A stretch of DNA of 64,000 nucleotides from CAVYYW01 sp963772845 (GTDB taxonomy: Bacteria > Bacillota > Bacilli > Bacillales > Sporolactobacillaceae): the NCBI GenBank assembly GCA_963772845.1, contig CAVYYW010000014.1:1302001-1366000 (forward strand), given 5' to 3'. Under the pieces are notes generated by a model. The model saw nothing but the letters and a program-made list of their open reading frames with translations. It ran no database searches and was not told the DNA's origin. The translations under genes were made by a program, and so were the position numbers. The stretch's first letter is position 1. Each line of letters starts with the position of its first letter. Of the stretch, positions 50,801 to 59,143 are shown in pieces.

Positions 50801-51961
50801 CTATCTTTGATTAATATAATCTACCAAAGCACAACTTGCATTACCCTGGTTATAAACATTCCACTTTTTAGAATATGAATCTATTTCTTCTATTTGAAAT
50901 TCCTTATGAGTTATTAGTTTAATAATTGATTCTGTGTTCATAGCAATTGGTCCAGGAACGAGATTCTCATAAGTATCCCACAACCCACGTTCCGCAGTGT
51001 AGTTTTTGAGATCATAAGGAAAAAAAATCATCGGTTTTTTCAGTAATGCAAACTCATACGGGATTGAAGAATAATCTGTAATTAGAATATCTGTCCCAAG
51101 TAAAAGCTTATTCATATTTTTACAATTCGAAAAATCATATACAAAATTTGGATATTCATCTTCAAAACTTACAGAATAATTAATTGCCGGATGCAATTTT
51201 ATAGCAAGTACATATTCTTTATTCAAGGCTTTGTACATTTTTTCAATATCTAGTTTCATATCAAAATAACCCAATTGGTTATCTCTATAAGTCGGGGCAT
51301 ATAATATTAATTTTCGATTCCCCTGCACAAATTCTGATCTTAGTTCTTTTCTAATTTCTTCGGTCATTTCTTTATCGTAGAATAGATCAGTCCGAGGCAG
51401 ACCTGTTCTTAATAACCTTCCCTCATCAAGATTAAATGCTTTTCCAAAAATTTCGCCCATAGCATCTGAGCCGACGACAACTTTATGGAATTTTTTATAT
51501 ACATTTTTTAGCCTTTTTACGTCCTGCTGCTTTCTATACATTACGGAGTTATCTGCAGCACCAAACTTCTTTATGGCTCCATTTGCATGCCAGATCTGAA
51601 TACATTCAACATCCTTACTAAATTGGACAACAGAAAGGAAAGCAAAATAATTATCAACCACTACTGTTTTAGATGTCATTAAATGAAATATTATAACCGG
51701 ATTTATAAAATTAATATTTCGCAAACTGTATTTTTTTTTGATTATTTTATAATGAAATTGCTCAGTAATTTCATTTCTACAAATCAAAATTATATCATGT
51801 TCTGAATTCTGCTTTTCCATTTCTTGCAGAAGAAATATATTATTTTCAGGAAATGTTGCAATAATCACTACTTTCTTTCGGCTAACTGGGAAGAAATCGC
51901 ATAATAAAGCCGTTAACCTGAAAAAAAACAAATAGATATTGACAGCAAATTCTCTAACCAT
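50801..51961 (-). CDS. tagB: CDP-glycerol glycerophosphotransferase family protein, TagB-like primase
   Basis: A 386-residue Glyphos_transf enzyme without the long N-terminal domain of polymerases. Family motifs are CIQIWHANGAIKKFG, TGLPRTDLFYD, LYAPTYRDNQ, AIKLHPAI and ILITDYSSIPYEFALLKKP. The His in WHA and in LHP are the catalytic histidines. Size and the direct coupling to tagD (8-bp overlap) indicate TagB, which adds the first glycerol phosphate to undecaprenyl-PP-GlcNAc-ManNAc at the membrane. tagO and tagA are not in the window. Confidence 0.85.
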   Translation of the reverse strand: MVREFAVNIYLFFFRLTALLCDFFPVSRKKVVIIATFPENNIFLLQEMEKQNSEHDIILICRNEITEQFHYKIIKKKYSLRNINFINPVIIFHLMTSKTVVVDNYFAFLSVVQFSKDVECIQIWHANGAIKKFGAADNSVMYRKQQDVKRLKNVYKKFHKVVVGSDAMGEIFGKAFNLDEGRLLRTGLPRTDLFYDKEMTEEIRKELRSEFVQGNRKLILYAPTYRDNQLGYFDMKLDIEKMYKALNKEYVLAIKLHPAINYSVSFEDEYPNFVYDFSNCKNMNKLLLGTDILITDYSSIPYEFALLKKPMIFFPYDLKNYTAERGLWDTYENLVPGPIAMNTESIIKLITHKEFQIEEIDSYSKKWNVYNQGNASCALVDYINQR

Positions 51962-52352
51962 TATTAACCGAAGATAAATCTGTTTTTATTTTTGTGGTAG
52001 AAATTCCATAAGTGCGAGGCAAATAAACCACATTGCAGTAATTTTGCAGATGATCAAACTTCCCTTCCCAATCACTGCCCATGACGAATGTGTGTATCTT
52101 ATGTTTTTTAATATCGATTGTTTTTTGTTCCCAATTTTCTTCTGGGATAATTAAATCAACATATTTGATCGCCTCTAACACCGTTTTTCTGTCTTCATAC
52201 GTATGATAGGCTTTTTTATTTTTTATAGCATTAAATTCATCCGTCGATAATGCTACGATTAAATAATCACCCATTTCTTTAGCCCTTTTTAATATATTAA
52301 TATGCCCTATATGCAAAAGGTCGAAAGTGCCATAAGTAATTACTTTGCGCAT
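51954..52352 (-). CDS. tagD: Glycerol-3-phosphate cytidylyltransferase
   Basis: A 132-residue nucleotidyltransferase, the usual TagD/TarD size (129-132). It carries the GTFDLLHIGHINILKRAKEMG motif (HxGH), the RTYGISTTKI signature (RTxGISTT) and SDWEGKFD. It makes CDP-glycerol from glycerol-3-phosphate and CTP. ATG 52352 is chosen because TGGAGG lies 7 bp before it. It is the first gene of the run tagD-tagB-tagG-tagH-tarS-like-SH3-rfb. The 269-bp gap to the divergent acyltransferase gene must hold both promoters; none is clear. Confidence 0.95.
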   Translation of the reverse strand: MRKVITYGTFDLLHIGHINILKRAKEMGDYLIVALSTDEFNAIKNKKAYHTYEDRKTVLEAIKYVDLIIPEENWEQKTIDIKKHKIHTFVMGSDWEGKFDHLQNYCNVVYLPRTYGISTTKIKTDLSSVNNG

Positions 52353-52621
52353 ATATGAACCTCCAATTGTCATACTTTAAATCTATTCTCTTATACCTCA
52401 TCAAATTATAAGACTTAATGACAAGGATTTCAAATTAACATTTCAATTCAAACAAAATATGACATTTTTCCCTTATTAATTCCTCAATAAATGACACATT
52501 ACCCTTATTAAATTTGGCTTAGATTCGAATGACTTAGGGTAAATACTCATAGAAACACGTATAACCCTGTACACTTCCCGAACTGAAGTTTGCAAATTAC
52601 TAACAATATTGAGGGATAATT

Positions 52622-53869
52622 ATGGCTCAAAGATATAATGAGTTAGATTCATTAAGAGGATTAGCATCTTTGTCAGTGGTTTTTCATCACTGCTTGCTTT
52701 CATTTGGAGCTTTTTATACGGTATATCACCATCAGGCTGTTACTAATATGGTTGCCAAAGTGCTTGCTTTCTCACCATTACATTTATTCTGGGCAGGTCA
52801 TGAAGCCGTCATTCTATTTTTTGTTTTAAGTGGTTTTGTTTTAGCGCTTCCGTTTGTGGCGACGAATAAGGCTAAGAGTTACAGTAATTATATAATCAAG
52901 CGATTATGCCGGATATATTTGCCTTATGCCTTTGCGATTTGTCTATCAATCATCATGTACAGCATTTTGAACAGCAGCCACACAGACCATTTAAGTTCCT
53001 GGTTTAATAACATGTGGACGCAGCGAATTACTTTTAAAGAATTGATTTCTTTTATTTTTATGACTGGGTATGGAACTAGCAGATTGGACACAGCCACCTG
53101 GAGTCTGGTGCATGAATTAAGAATTTCGTTTTTTTTCCCATTAATTATGCTGTTGATTATTAAGTGGAAATTCAACAAAATATTTTTCATCAGCCTAATA
53201 AGCTATATTCTATTAATTTCTATCTTTTTTCTAACGACGCATAAATTTGAAATTCACATTGTATTCTCTTTAATTAAATCTGCAAGAGACACCATTTATT
53301 ATACTGGTTTTTTCATTATGGGGGCTCTTATTGCAAAGTACAAAGAACAACTCCGTGCTGTTTACATTAAGTTAAGTTTCACTTCAAAAGTTATTTTATT
53401 TGGTATTTCATTAATGTTATATATAATTGAATGGTTAATTCCTGGATTAGGGACGATTAAATTCGACAGTAATCCATTATCTGAAATGTTAATGACCACC
53501 TTTATTGATTGGTGTATAGCTTCAAGTGTATTGATTACAATTGTATTTGCCTTAAATTCAGTAAAGCTTAAAGTTGTTCTTGGTAAAGGTATTTTAATTT
53601 ATCTTGGGCAGATATCCTATAGCCTGTATCTGATACATCCCATTATATTACTAATTTTTGTTCACTTTGCTAGAGGGTCTAACGCAGTATATCTCATCGT
53701 TATTTGCGTTCCAATTCTTGCTTTATTATCTGCCCATATAATGCATAAATTTGTAGAAATTCCTTCTATAAAAATTGGAAAAAGATTAGTTGCTTTAAAG
53801 CAGAATTCTTCTAAAAAAACTATAAAAGATGTTACCCGAACGATTTCAACAGCTAATAGAAAAGGTTAA
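52622..53869 (+). CDS. Acyltransferase family 3 membrane protein
   Basis: A 415-residue membrane protein with about ten segments and the Acyl_transf_3 signature: ELDSLRGLASLSVVFHHCLL (catalytic His) at residues 6-25 and FFVLSGFVLALPF at ~62-74. It lacks the SGNH domain of OatA-type proteins. Family members O-acetylate surface sugars or peptidoglycan using cytoplasmic acyl-CoA. It sits alone and divergent inside the teichoic acid region, so a polymer-modifying role is likely but not shown. The start is ATG 52622 with a weak site (TTGAGGG). Confidence 0.87.
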   Translation: MAQRYNELDSLRGLASLSVVFHHCLLSFGAFYTVYHHQAVTNMVAKVLAFSPLHLFWAGHEAVILFFVLSGFVLALPFVATNKAKSYSNYIIKRLCRIYLPYAFAICLSIIMYSILNSSHTDHLSSWFNNMWTQRITFKELISFIFMTGYGTSRLDTATWSLVHELRISFFFPLIMLLIIKWKFNKIFFISLISYILLISIFFLTTHKFEIHIVFSLIKSARDTIYYTGFFIMGALIAKYKEQLRAVYIKLSFTSKVILFGISLMLYIIEWLIPGLGTIKFDSNPLSEMLMTTFIDWCIASSVLITIVFALNSVKLKVVLGKGILIYLGQISYSLYLIHPIILLIFVHFARGSNAVYLIVICVPILALLSAHIMHKFVEIPSIKIGKRLVALKQNSSKKTIKDVTRTISTANRKG

Positions 53870-53909
53870 TTTACTTAGGTTTAAGGTTCAAGTCCAATCT
53901 CTACTCTCA

Positions 53910-53953
53910 ATTATAAAACCCTGACATTCCGTTGAATGTCAGGGTTTTATAAT
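53910..53953. terminator. Strong bidirectional terminator
   Basis: ATTATAAAACCCTGACATTC and GAATGTCAGGGTTTTATAAT: a perfect 20-bp stem with a four-base loop, between convergent acyltransferase and polymerase genes. Confidence 0.92.
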
Positions 53954-53962
53954 GATTTTAAT

Positions 53963-55795
53963 TTAGAGATCATTTTCGAGTAGGATGTGATTCACAACCC
54001 TTTCAGATGAATGACCATCTGTTTGATCAAAAAAGTATTCAATAAACTTATCAACCTTTTCGAGTTCAAAAGCTTTGTTTTTTATCGTAGTAATCATCTG
54101 TTCTGTTGATTTAACTAGAGGTCCAGGAATAAAGGACAAGTAATCATAGTAAAAGTCTCTCGTTTGAACGTATTCCTCTACATCATAAGCAAAGAAGAGC
54201 ATTGGTTTTTTCAGTAAAGCAAATTCAAAACAAACTGAAGAATAATCAGTAATTAATATATCTGTAATGAATAATAGATCATTTATTTCACGGTAGTATG
54301 AAAGATCATAAAAGAAATCGTTGTATTGATACGGAATACTGAAATCATTTTTCACAAATGGATGCATCTTAAAGATAAAGATATATTCATCATGCAGTTC
54401 TTCATAAAGCTTATCAAATTTTAGCATTTCCATATCATAATGAGCGGATTGTTGACCATTTCCTCTAAAAGTCGGAGCGAACATGATAACTTTTTTATTC
54501 TTCATAAACGGGAATTCTTCGTAAAGATCTCTTGTCACCCGGTCACTGTACTCACTATCAAAAAATACATCAGTTCTTGGTATACCCGTTGGCAAGACAT
54601 TCTCTACATCAATACCAAAGCCTTCAGCATAGTGCTTTGCAATATTGTGAGAGGATACTATCGCTTTGGTATAGTTTCTATGGTTTTTAGACGTAGGTGA
54701 AGGACCACCAGGTAATCCTATACGGCTGAATCCGAATGTTTTGAAGGCCCCTACAGCATGCCATAATTGCACTAGCTCTGAATTCTTTCTAATTTTTAAT
54801 GGATAAATAAGAGGGTAGAAATCATCTAATAAGACAAATTTTGCAGTTGCCAAATGATAAGCTAGGTCAACCATTTCCAAATAAGTCCTTTTTGCGCCAA
54901 GTTGCTTCTGCAAAAAAAACTTATAATTAAACCCCAATTGCCTTCTAATTAATTCATCATACACATATTGAAAGTTTCCTGATAAGTCCTCTCTGCTTTC
55001 TGAAGCAAAAACAACTTTTCGTGTTTTTAATGGATACAACTTGAAAAAATTGTACAAGAGCTTAAAAACATATTTGTTTGCAAATCTGTATAAAAAACCA
55101 TCTTGATTATTTGCTGCCATCCCCATTAAAATAGGGTCGAAATCTTTTAACTTATTTGATAATATTTCAAGTGTTTTTGTGTTTTTGTTATTTCTTACCA
55201 GTAAATTATATTTAAGTTCTTTTCTGGCCGAAAAAAATTCCATTTTAGAGGAATAAAAACCTTGAGGAAAAAACTTTTCAACATTTCCAAGTGGATATGT
55301 TTTTCTGTGTACTCTTTTACCCATATCATTAACTTCAATCTCAATGAATAATTGATAACTGCCTGCTGGTATGGGTTTTCTGTTTTTCCCCATAGTTGAA
55401 AAGTTAAATTCACCTTTAAAGCCACTCCACTTATACAACTCGTCTATCAGTTCAAATTTAAAAGGTAATTCGCTAATAAGTACATCATCTAGCGGCAAAG
55501 TAGTCTGCTTAAACTTACTATCAATTAATATTAACCGTTTTCTGATTAAATCTTCATTATCCATAGGTATATTTTCAAGGTAGAAGTAACCCTCAATTTT
55601 CATAACTGGACCATTCCAGGATAAATTCACTATTTCCCTGCGAGGAATCAGCTTATCTAATGGGTTTAATATCTTATTTTCCGCTAATACTTCTAAAAAA
55701 TCCTGATCCTGAATATTTTCCTCAGCATTTAAAGGATTGGCAGAAGATAGCGGTCTTAAAACTCTTTTCACCTTATTTTTAACGCGTCTAAGCAT
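53963..55795 (-). CDS. CDP-glycerol/ribitol glycerophosphotransferase family polymerase, TarL-like
   Basis: A 610-residue Glyphos_transf protein. An N-terminal ~210 residues of beta-rich accessory domain precede the catalytic part: LVQLWHAVGAFKTFGF, GIPRTDVFFD, MFAPTFRGNG, FIFKMHPFV and ILITDYSSVCFEFALLKKP. The length matches polymerases such as S. aureus TarL (562) or TagF rather than primases. With tarI and tarJ in the same operon, ribitol-phosphate polymerisation is the best reading. ATG 55795 is chosen because GGAG is 6 bp upstream. The gap to the previous gene is 74 bp. Glycerol-phosphate polymerase activity cannot be excluded. Confidence 0.82.
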   Translation of the reverse strand: MLRRVKNKVKRVLRPLSSANPLNAEENIQDQDFLEVLAENKILNPLDKLIPRREIVNLSWNGPVMKIEGYFYLENIPMDNEDLIRKRLILIDSKFKQTTLPLDDVLISELPFKFELIDELYKWSGFKGEFNFSTMGKNRKPIPAGSYQLFIEIEVNDMGKRVHRKTYPLGNVEKFFPQGFYSSKMEFFSARKELKYNLLVRNNKNTKTLEILSNKLKDFDPILMGMAANNQDGFLYRFANKYVFKLLYNFFKLYPLKTRKVVFASESREDLSGNFQYVYDELIRRQLGFNYKFFLQKQLGAKRTYLEMVDLAYHLATAKFVLLDDFYPLIYPLKIRKNSELVQLWHAVGAFKTFGFSRIGLPGGPSPTSKNHRNYTKAIVSSHNIAKHYAEGFGIDVENVLPTGIPRTDVFFDSEYSDRVTRDLYEEFPFMKNKKVIMFAPTFRGNGQQSAHYDMEMLKFDKLYEELHDEYIFIFKMHPFVKNDFSIPYQYNDFFYDLSYYREINDLLFITDILITDYSSVCFEFALLKKPMLFFAYDVEEYVQTRDFYYDYLSFIPGPLVKSTEQMITTIKNKAFELEKVDKFIEYFFDQTDGHSSERVVNHILLENDL

Positions 55796-55869
55796 AACAT
55801 ACTCCAATCTCATCAAACATTTTATAGAATCCCATTGAAGACCATCGATATTTTAAAATCTCAATGCTT

Positions 55870-57027
55870 TCATAAAATAATATTATCAACAATTCGTTTA
55901 CTGGAATTACCGTCTTTATATTTAAAAAATCTATCACTGAATTCAACTAATTTTTCTCTATTGTAAGCACCTTTTTTTATCCAGTAAGCCAAATCGGCTG
56001 TATTTCTAAACAATGGGCCAGGGATAAAAGACTCGAAATCATAATAAAAATCTCGTTCTTGAATATAACTTTTTAAGTCGTTAGCTAAAAAAACAATTGG
56101 CTTTTTCAAGAGACTATATTCAAATATTACAGAAGAGTAATCACTAATCATTAAATCACTGATTACCATAGACTCCAGTATTGATAACTTCCCATTAAAT
56201 AGACCTGCAAAATCCTCATCTTTTTTGTTGATGACTTTCAACCCATTTAAGTATGGATGTAAATGTACAATTAAGAAATAGTCTTTACCTAAGATCTTTT
56301 TCATTTCTGCGATGTCCAGTTGAATATTATTGTTTACTGATGAATGACTTTCTCCCCTAAAGGTAGGGGCGTATAGAATGATTTTTTTCCCAGATAAATC
56401 CGGTCGTGCTTTTAAAAAATTTTCTTTTGTATGCTTCAGAAAATTTTCATCAAACAGTATATCTGTCCTGGGAAGCCCGTATGGAAGAATTTTTTTGCTA
56501 TTCAAATTGAACGCTTCAGAAAAATGGGGTATCACTTCCGGCGAACTTACTATAGCATAATCATAATTTGAATGAATCGGAACATGCTTAATATAACTCT
56601 CAGATGGCCCGAATTTTTTATTTAGAGCACTATAGCCAAATTTTTTAAATGCACCAGCAGCATGCCATAATTGAATTACCTTAGTATTTTTCTTTTTTTT
56701 AATTAGATAAAGCGGCAGAAGATAATCATCAATAAGTACGGTTGTAGACTTTGCCATTAAGTAGTAAAACCTAATAAAGTAAAGTAAATAATTAAATTTT
56801 CCTTTAAAAGACTTATTATATTTTCTGGTCAGTATCTTTATATCTATATCAGCATCGGCAGCTTTTAAAGATTCATATACCGCTTTAAGATTTCCTTCTA
56901 AATAACTGCTTCGATTTGAAACAAAAGTAACTCTTTTGGAAGAAGGGCTAATAACCAAAGTCAGGAAACTATAAATTCCCTGACAAATGATTTTTTGTAT
57001 AATAATTAAAAGTGTTCTATTACCCAA
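55870..57027 (-). CDS. CDP-glycerol glycerophosphotransferase family protein, TarF/TarK-like
   Basis: A 385-residue Glyphos_transf enzyme: VIQLWHAAGAFKKFGY, YGLPRTDILFD, LYAPTFRGES, LIVHLHPYL and LMISDYSSVIFEYSLLKKP. Its length matches short primase-type members (S. aureus TarF, 389). It probably adds the second glycerol phosphate or the first ribitol phosphate before polymerisation. It begins with a TTG at 57027, about 10 bp after AAGGAAGG, and lies 21 bp behind tarJ. Both it and the next gene share the same motif order, pointing to an old duplication. Confidence 0.82.
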   Translation of the reverse strand: MGNRTLLIIIQKIICQGIYSFLTLVISPSSKRVTFVSNRSSYLEGNLKAVYESLKAADADIDIKILTRKYNKSFKGKFNYLLYFIRFYYLMAKSTTVLIDDYLLPLYLIKKKKNTKVIQLWHAAGAFKKFGYSALNKKFGPSESYIKHVPIHSNYDYAIVSSPEVIPHFSEAFNLNSKKILPYGLPRTDILFDENFLKHTKENFLKARPDLSGKKIILYAPTFRGESHSSVNNNIQLDIAEMKKILGKDYFLIVHLHPYLNGLKVINKKDEDFAGLFNGKLSILESMVISDLMISDYSSVIFEYSLLKKPIVFLANDLKSYIQERDFYYDFESFIPGPLFRNTADLAYWIKKGAYNREKLVEFSDRFFKYKDGNSSKRIVDNIIL

Positions 57028-57048
57028 ATCCTGCCAGCCCTTCCTTGA

Positions 57049-58074
57049 TTAAATTGACCAATGAATAACAGATTTACCCCAAGAAGTTGTTAAATCTTTT
57101 TCAAAGATATCTAATAAATCTTTGATGCTTTTAACTTCCGTTTCAAACTCGATCAAAGTTTCTAGATATTCAACAACATCAGGGTAATTAGTCAAATAAT
57201 TTACCGTATTCACAAAGTCAGTCCTTCCGCTTCTGCTGCTACCGATAAATGTGAGTCCTTTCTCTAAAACCATCCTTGTATTTATTTCTACAGGATGCTC
57301 GGAAACTCCAAGAATTGCAACCGACCCTTCAGGATGTATTGTTTCAATAATCTGGTCAATCGCATATTGACTGCCAATCCCTCCAACGCATTCAAAAGCA
57401 TGATCAATTTTCAAATCTTCTGGAACACTATCAATCAGATACGTGTCGTCAACAAAAGAAAAGTGGGCAAGCTTATGCATGTTCTTGCCGAAAACAACTA
57501 CTTTGCTGTCTTTATAAAACTTTTTAAGCATTAAGGAAGTGATAAACCCTAGGTTACCATCTCCCCAAACCCCGAAAACAGTTCTTCTTTCATGAGCTTT
57601 CTTCTCGAATCGTGTTAATGAGTGCATACTAATAGTTATTAACTCAATAAAAGAAGCAACTTTTTTGTTCAGTGTATTAGGCAATTCAACAATCCTGTCT
57701 CTTTTCAGAAAAACATAATCCTGCATAAACCCATCATAACCGCTTGACCGAAATTTACTAGATCTAAGATAGTTCTCTGCGATATACTCATCTTCTTCAA
57801 CTGGTGTGTTCGGAATCATCACCACGGGGGTACCAATTTTAAATTGTTTTTTAGGATCATAAACAACTTTTCCGATCCCCTCATGAATTAATGCCATTGG
57901 AAGCTTTTTAGCCAGAGCTTCTTTCCCTCTTCTGCCTGTGTAGTACCTTTGATCAGCGGCGCAAATAGACAGGTGGGTTGGGCGTATGATTACATCGTCT
58001 GTCATCAAGGAGCCTTCAGTATAAGCCACTTCAAACTGTCTTGGAGACACTAATCTGTATACTTGATTAATCAT
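57049..58074 (-). CDS. tarJ: Ribulose-5-phosphate reductase TarJ
   Basis: A 341-residue zinc-type alcohol dehydrogenase relative, the length of TarJ (341). Visible are CAADQRYYTGRRG, the GHE-like LIHEGIGKVVYDP, and the nucleotide-binding VFGVWGDGNLGFITSLML (GxGxxG). It reduces ribulose-5-phosphate to ribitol-5-phosphate with NADPH, supplying TarI. It starts 2 bp after tarI. The pair is diagnostic of ribitol-containing teichoic acid. Confidence 0.93.
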   Translation of the reverse strand: MINQVYRLVSPRQFEVAYTEGSLMTDDVIIRPTHLSICAADQRYYTGRRGKEALAKKLPMALIHEGIGKVVYDPKKQFKIGTPVVMIPNTPVEEDEYIAENYLRSSKFRSSGYDGFMQDYVFLKRDRIVELPNTLNKKVASFIELITISMHSLTRFEKKAHERRTVFGVWGDGNLGFITSLMLKKFYKDSKVVVFGKNMHKLAHFSFVDDTYLIDSVPEDLKIDHAFECVGGIGSQYAIDQIIETIHPEGSVAILGVSEHPVEINTRMVLEKGLTFIGSSRSGRTDFVNTVNYLTNYPDVVEYLETLIEFETEVKSIKDLLDIFEKDLTTSWGKSVIHWSI

Positions 58075-58076
58075 TA

Positions 58077-58784
58077 TTAATTCCTCTCTCTAAATAAAGC
58101 TTCAGCAATTTTCATATCATATGGCGTAGTGATTTTGATGTTAAAGATCTCTCCATTTACCATTTTCACCTGACCGCCCTTTAACAGACAGATTTTACAC
58201 GCATCTGTTAATATTGATTTTTCATCAGTGCTCAGCTCTTCATAATAGCCAACCAGCTGCTTTATATTAAAACTTTGTGGAGTTTGTCCCAAAAACATTG
58301 TCGAGCGAATTGGAATATTTGATATTGTTTCGCCATCTTCTGATTGAATAATTGTATCGAAAGCTGGAATGGAGGTATCAACAGCTCCATATTCAATAGC
58401 ATTTTTTATGTTTTCTTCAATAATTCGATGGGTTAAAAACGGGCGTACTGAGTCATGAGTGATAATCACATCATCCTCGTTTATACCGAATTCATTCTCA
58501 ATATATTTTATACCGCTCATAATGGACTCATTTCGATCTGATCCGCCTTCCACGACGGCTATTCTGTCATCCTCTATAAGATATTTACGAATGATGTCTT
58601 TCGTGTGATTAATCCATTCTTTTGGTGAGACGACTAATATTTTATCGAATTTTTCATTGAGAATAAATTTCTCAATGGTGTGAATAATAATAGGTTTATT
58701 GTTAAGCATCAAAAATTGTTTTGGCATATTAATATTTCCCATTCGGGTTCCTTTTCCACCTGCCAGAATTTCTGCATATATCAT
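58077..58784 (-). CDS. tarI: D-ribitol-5-phosphate cytidylyltransferase TarI
   Basis: A 235-residue IspD-like cytidylyltransferase (TarI is about 237). The CTP-binding loop is LAGGKGTRMGNINMPKQFL, followed by VVEGGSDRNESIMSGI and VIITHDSVRPFL. In combination with TarJ it makes CDP-ribitol. The start is ATG 58784 behind AGGGGA. It is the first gene of the tarI-tarJ-tarF-tarL operon. IspD itself is similar, but the partner gene settles the assignment. Confidence 0.92.
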   Translation of the reverse strand: MIYAEILAGGKGTRMGNINMPKQFLMLNNKPIIIHTIEKFILNEKFDKILVVSPKEWINHTKDIIRKYLIEDDRIAVVEGGSDRNESIMSGIKYIENEFGINEDDVIITHDSVRPFLTHRIIEENIKNAIEYGAVDTSIPAFDTIIQSEDGETISNIPIRSTMFLGQTPQSFNIKQLVGYYEELSTDEKSILTDACKICLLKGGQVKMVNGEIFNIKITTPYDMKIAEALFRERN

Positions 58785-59084
58785 GTAAACATCCCCTTAG
58801 TTTCATAAGCAATTCATGTATAAATTGATAGAATTGCGGTAATTTTAAAATATTAATTTTATTCAAAAATCCATTACAAATATACACTTTTTTAATAATC
58901 AATGCAACTTGCAAAGACATTCGCTTGCGACATGACCACCTGATTCGGTGTGCTATAAATTTCGTTTAATTAAACGTTTTATTGGTGCAATATGTAGATA
59001 AAAAACATACTTCACTTTTGTCATATTGAAGAGAGACTATATACAATATAAATTGTGGCTAGCTTAATGGTTTTATCAAAATAT

Positions 59085-59119
59085 AAAAATAATGACCCCA
59101 GTGATTACCGAGGTCATTC
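59085..59119 (-). terminator. Terminator of the PA14/glucosaminidase gene
   Basis: Minus strand: AATGACC, loop, GGTCATT, then ATTTTTA. It lies 25 bp past the stop. The rest of the gap 58785-59084 is AT-rich and shows no gene; it must hold the tarI promoter. Confidence 0.65.
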
Positions 59120-59143
59120 AATATTATTAATTCCTATTCCTCT

